From: Sinosporangium siamense
Lineage (GTDB): Bacteria > Actinomycetota > Actinomycetes > Streptosporangiales > Streptosporangiaceae
Length of the DNA: 64,000 bases
Direction: 5' to 3'
NCBI RefSeq assembly: GCF_016863435.1
Contig: NZ_BOOW01000020.1
Location: 186,001 to 250,000, forward strand
The notes below the pieces were generated by a model, which made no database searches, was not told the DNA's origin, and saw nothing but the letters and a program-made list of their open reading frames with translations. Shown here in pieces: positions 62,966 to 64,000 of the stretch; within the stretch, counting starts at the first letter, position 1; the number at the start of each line of letters is the position of its first letter. The position numbers and the translations under genes were made by a program.

Positions 62966-64000
62966 TCAGTCCCTGTCAGAGCTCGACGGGCGAAGCCAGA
63001 ACGGCACCGGCGGCTCGCCGCCGCCACCGCCGCCACCACTGCGACCACTGCCGCCCTCACGCCCGGACGACGATTCGGTACGGCCGAGCCAGAGTGGCGG
63101 CGCCTCCGAACGGCGTGACCCGTTCGACCCGCCACCGGACCCGCCGGAACGGCCGCCTCCACCGGATCGGCTGGAACCGCCGCCGAACAGGCTGCCGCCG
63201 CCGGAGCCGCGCGAACCCGACGAGGAACCGGAGGATCCACCGCCGAACAACGCGCCACCGCCGCTCGTGCGCTCACCCCGAGCCCGGGGCACCCTCGCCC
63301 CGCCGGAGCCGCCAGAACCGCCGGAGCCGCGGGAACCACCCGAGGCGCGCGATCCGCCCGAGCCGCCGAACAGGCCGCCGCCGCGGCCCCCACCCCCGCC
63401 GCCTCCGCTGGAGCCGGAGGAGCCCGACCGGGGAGCGCGGGAGGAGGTGCCCGACGAGCCGCCCACGGGCGCCCATCCGCCTGCCGACCTGCCGCCGAAC
63501 CACCCGCCCAGAGCGCCGCCCGACGGGCTGCCCGAGCCGCCACCGCCGCCGGGAGTGCCGACCGAGGGGCCGGACGCTCCCGCCGACCTGGCCGGGCCGG
63601 GGCGTGTGCCCGACAGGTTGAGCGGCGGCGCCGCTCCCGTGCGGGCGGGCGCCGCGCCCCGCGCGCCGAGCTTACGCTTGGCGCCGCCTGTGGCGTCGGT
63701 GTCGAGCGGGGCCGGCTGCACCCCGACGGGCACACGGGCGCCGGAAGGCGTCGTGCCCTGGGCGTCCTCGCCGCGGACCCTGCCCTGCGCCACCGCCCCT
63801 GCCGCCGCGCCCGCGCTGCCGCCCATGGCGGCGGCCTGGACGAGGGGCTCGGCCTTGCGCATGCCCCAGCGCCCGACGCGGGCCGCCGCGACGGGAGGCA
63901 GCACGTTGGCGGCGCGGCTGAGCATCGGCGACGTGGCCGCCTCACCCAGCATGCGCGTGGCGATCGAGTGGCCGTCCATCCTGGCGAACAGGTGCTGGAA
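62966..64000 (-). CDS. Gly/Ser-rich tail of a probable VirB6/TrbL-like membrane protein (partial)
   Basis: The frame is open to the right edge. FQHLFAR precedes the internal Met at 63979, so the gene very probably begins outside the window. The visible ~344 residues are Gly/Ser/Arg-rich with SGGGSLFGG-type repeats and end FWLRPSSSDRD. Actinobacterial T4SS-like clusters often encode a polytopic TrbL-like protein with such a disordered tail just before TcpC and NlpC/P60 genes. The assignment depends on context. Confidence 0.45.
   Translation of the reverse strand, partial: FQHLFARMDGHSIATRMLGEAATSPMLSRAANVLPPVAAARVGRWGMRKAEPLVQAAAMGGSAGAAAGAVAQGRVRGEDAQGTTPSGARVPVGVQPAPLDTDATGGAKRKLGARGAAPARTGAAPPLNLSGTRPGPARSAGASGPSVGTPGGGGGSGSPSGGALGGWFGGRSAGGWAPVGGSSGTSSRAPRSGSSGSSGGGGGGGRGGGLFGGSGGSRASGGSRGSGGSGGSGGARVPRARGERTSGGGALFGGGSSGSSSGSRGSGGGSLFGGGSSRSGGGGRSGGSGGGSNGSRRSEAPPLWLGRTESSSGREGGSGRSGGGGGGGEPPVPFWLRPSSSDRD

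Overview
The window is uniformly GC-rich DNA with actinobacterial gene content: mycothiol deacetylase, an ECF sigma/ZAS anti-sigma/RseB/HtrA module, a DUF3117 protein, two LOG proteins and many GTG starts. From general recollection of protein style I would guess Streptosporangiales (Nonomuraea, Microbispora or Streptosporangium-like), but nothing here proves the genus. No rRNA, tRNA or CRISPR array was found.

Region 1 (1-20.1 kb) is a conserved actinobacterial backbone. It runs htrA (partial)-rseB-rseA-sigE, a divergent O-methyltransferase, pepA, a DUF3117 protein, an SRPBCC/RibD_C pair, tag, a DivIVA-domain protein, a FolP C-terminus-like small protein, two LOG genes, dapE, dapD, a lysozyme-like membrane protein, a DUF4178 protein, dapC and fdxA, then an orphan solute-binding lipoprotein and a methyltransferase. 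The order resembles the M. tuberculosis Rv1201c-Rv1223 neighbourhood. sigE has a consensus ECF autoregulatory promoter. Several genes here carry tandem duplications that include their own stop codons.

Region 2 (20.1-36.5 kb) is accessory and conflict-system-like. It opens with a three-gene module: a UvrD-type helicase with a ParE/RelE-like N-terminus, flanked by two paralogous proteins with sigma-70 region-4-like helices. A helically phased CTGGGAG array then precedes a self-inhibited Fic protein. Next come two copies, in opposite orientation, of a three-gene cassette (small acidic protein, DUF6879 protein, NB-ARC/TPR NLR-like ATPase) on either side of rraA. One copy is bounded by two direct copies of the rraA 3' end, the footprint expected of insertion at a gene end.

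Region 3 (36.8-49.1 kb) holds a penicillin acylase (S45), a zincin-like membrane protein, a secreted DUF3761-like protein, an operon of mshB, a small membrane protein and a flavin reductase, an S9 peptidase, and a heterodimeric ABC exporter whose second half has a severely degenerate ATPase domain.

Region 4 (49.3-57.9 kb) contains two succinate dehydrogenase/fumarate reductase operons of different types. A LysR regulator lies between them. Two matching ATAGC-N5-GCTAT sites lie in the sdhC-lysR gap, and a CRP-like site lies upstream of the second operon.

Region 5 (57.9-64 kb) holds two Pro/Ala-rich surface proteins, a MutT-like Nudix hydrolase, and the end of a type-IV-secretion-like cluster: a lytic transglycosylase/NlpC-P60 hydrolase, a VirB8/TcpC-like protein, and a Gly/Ser-rich protein cut by the window edge.
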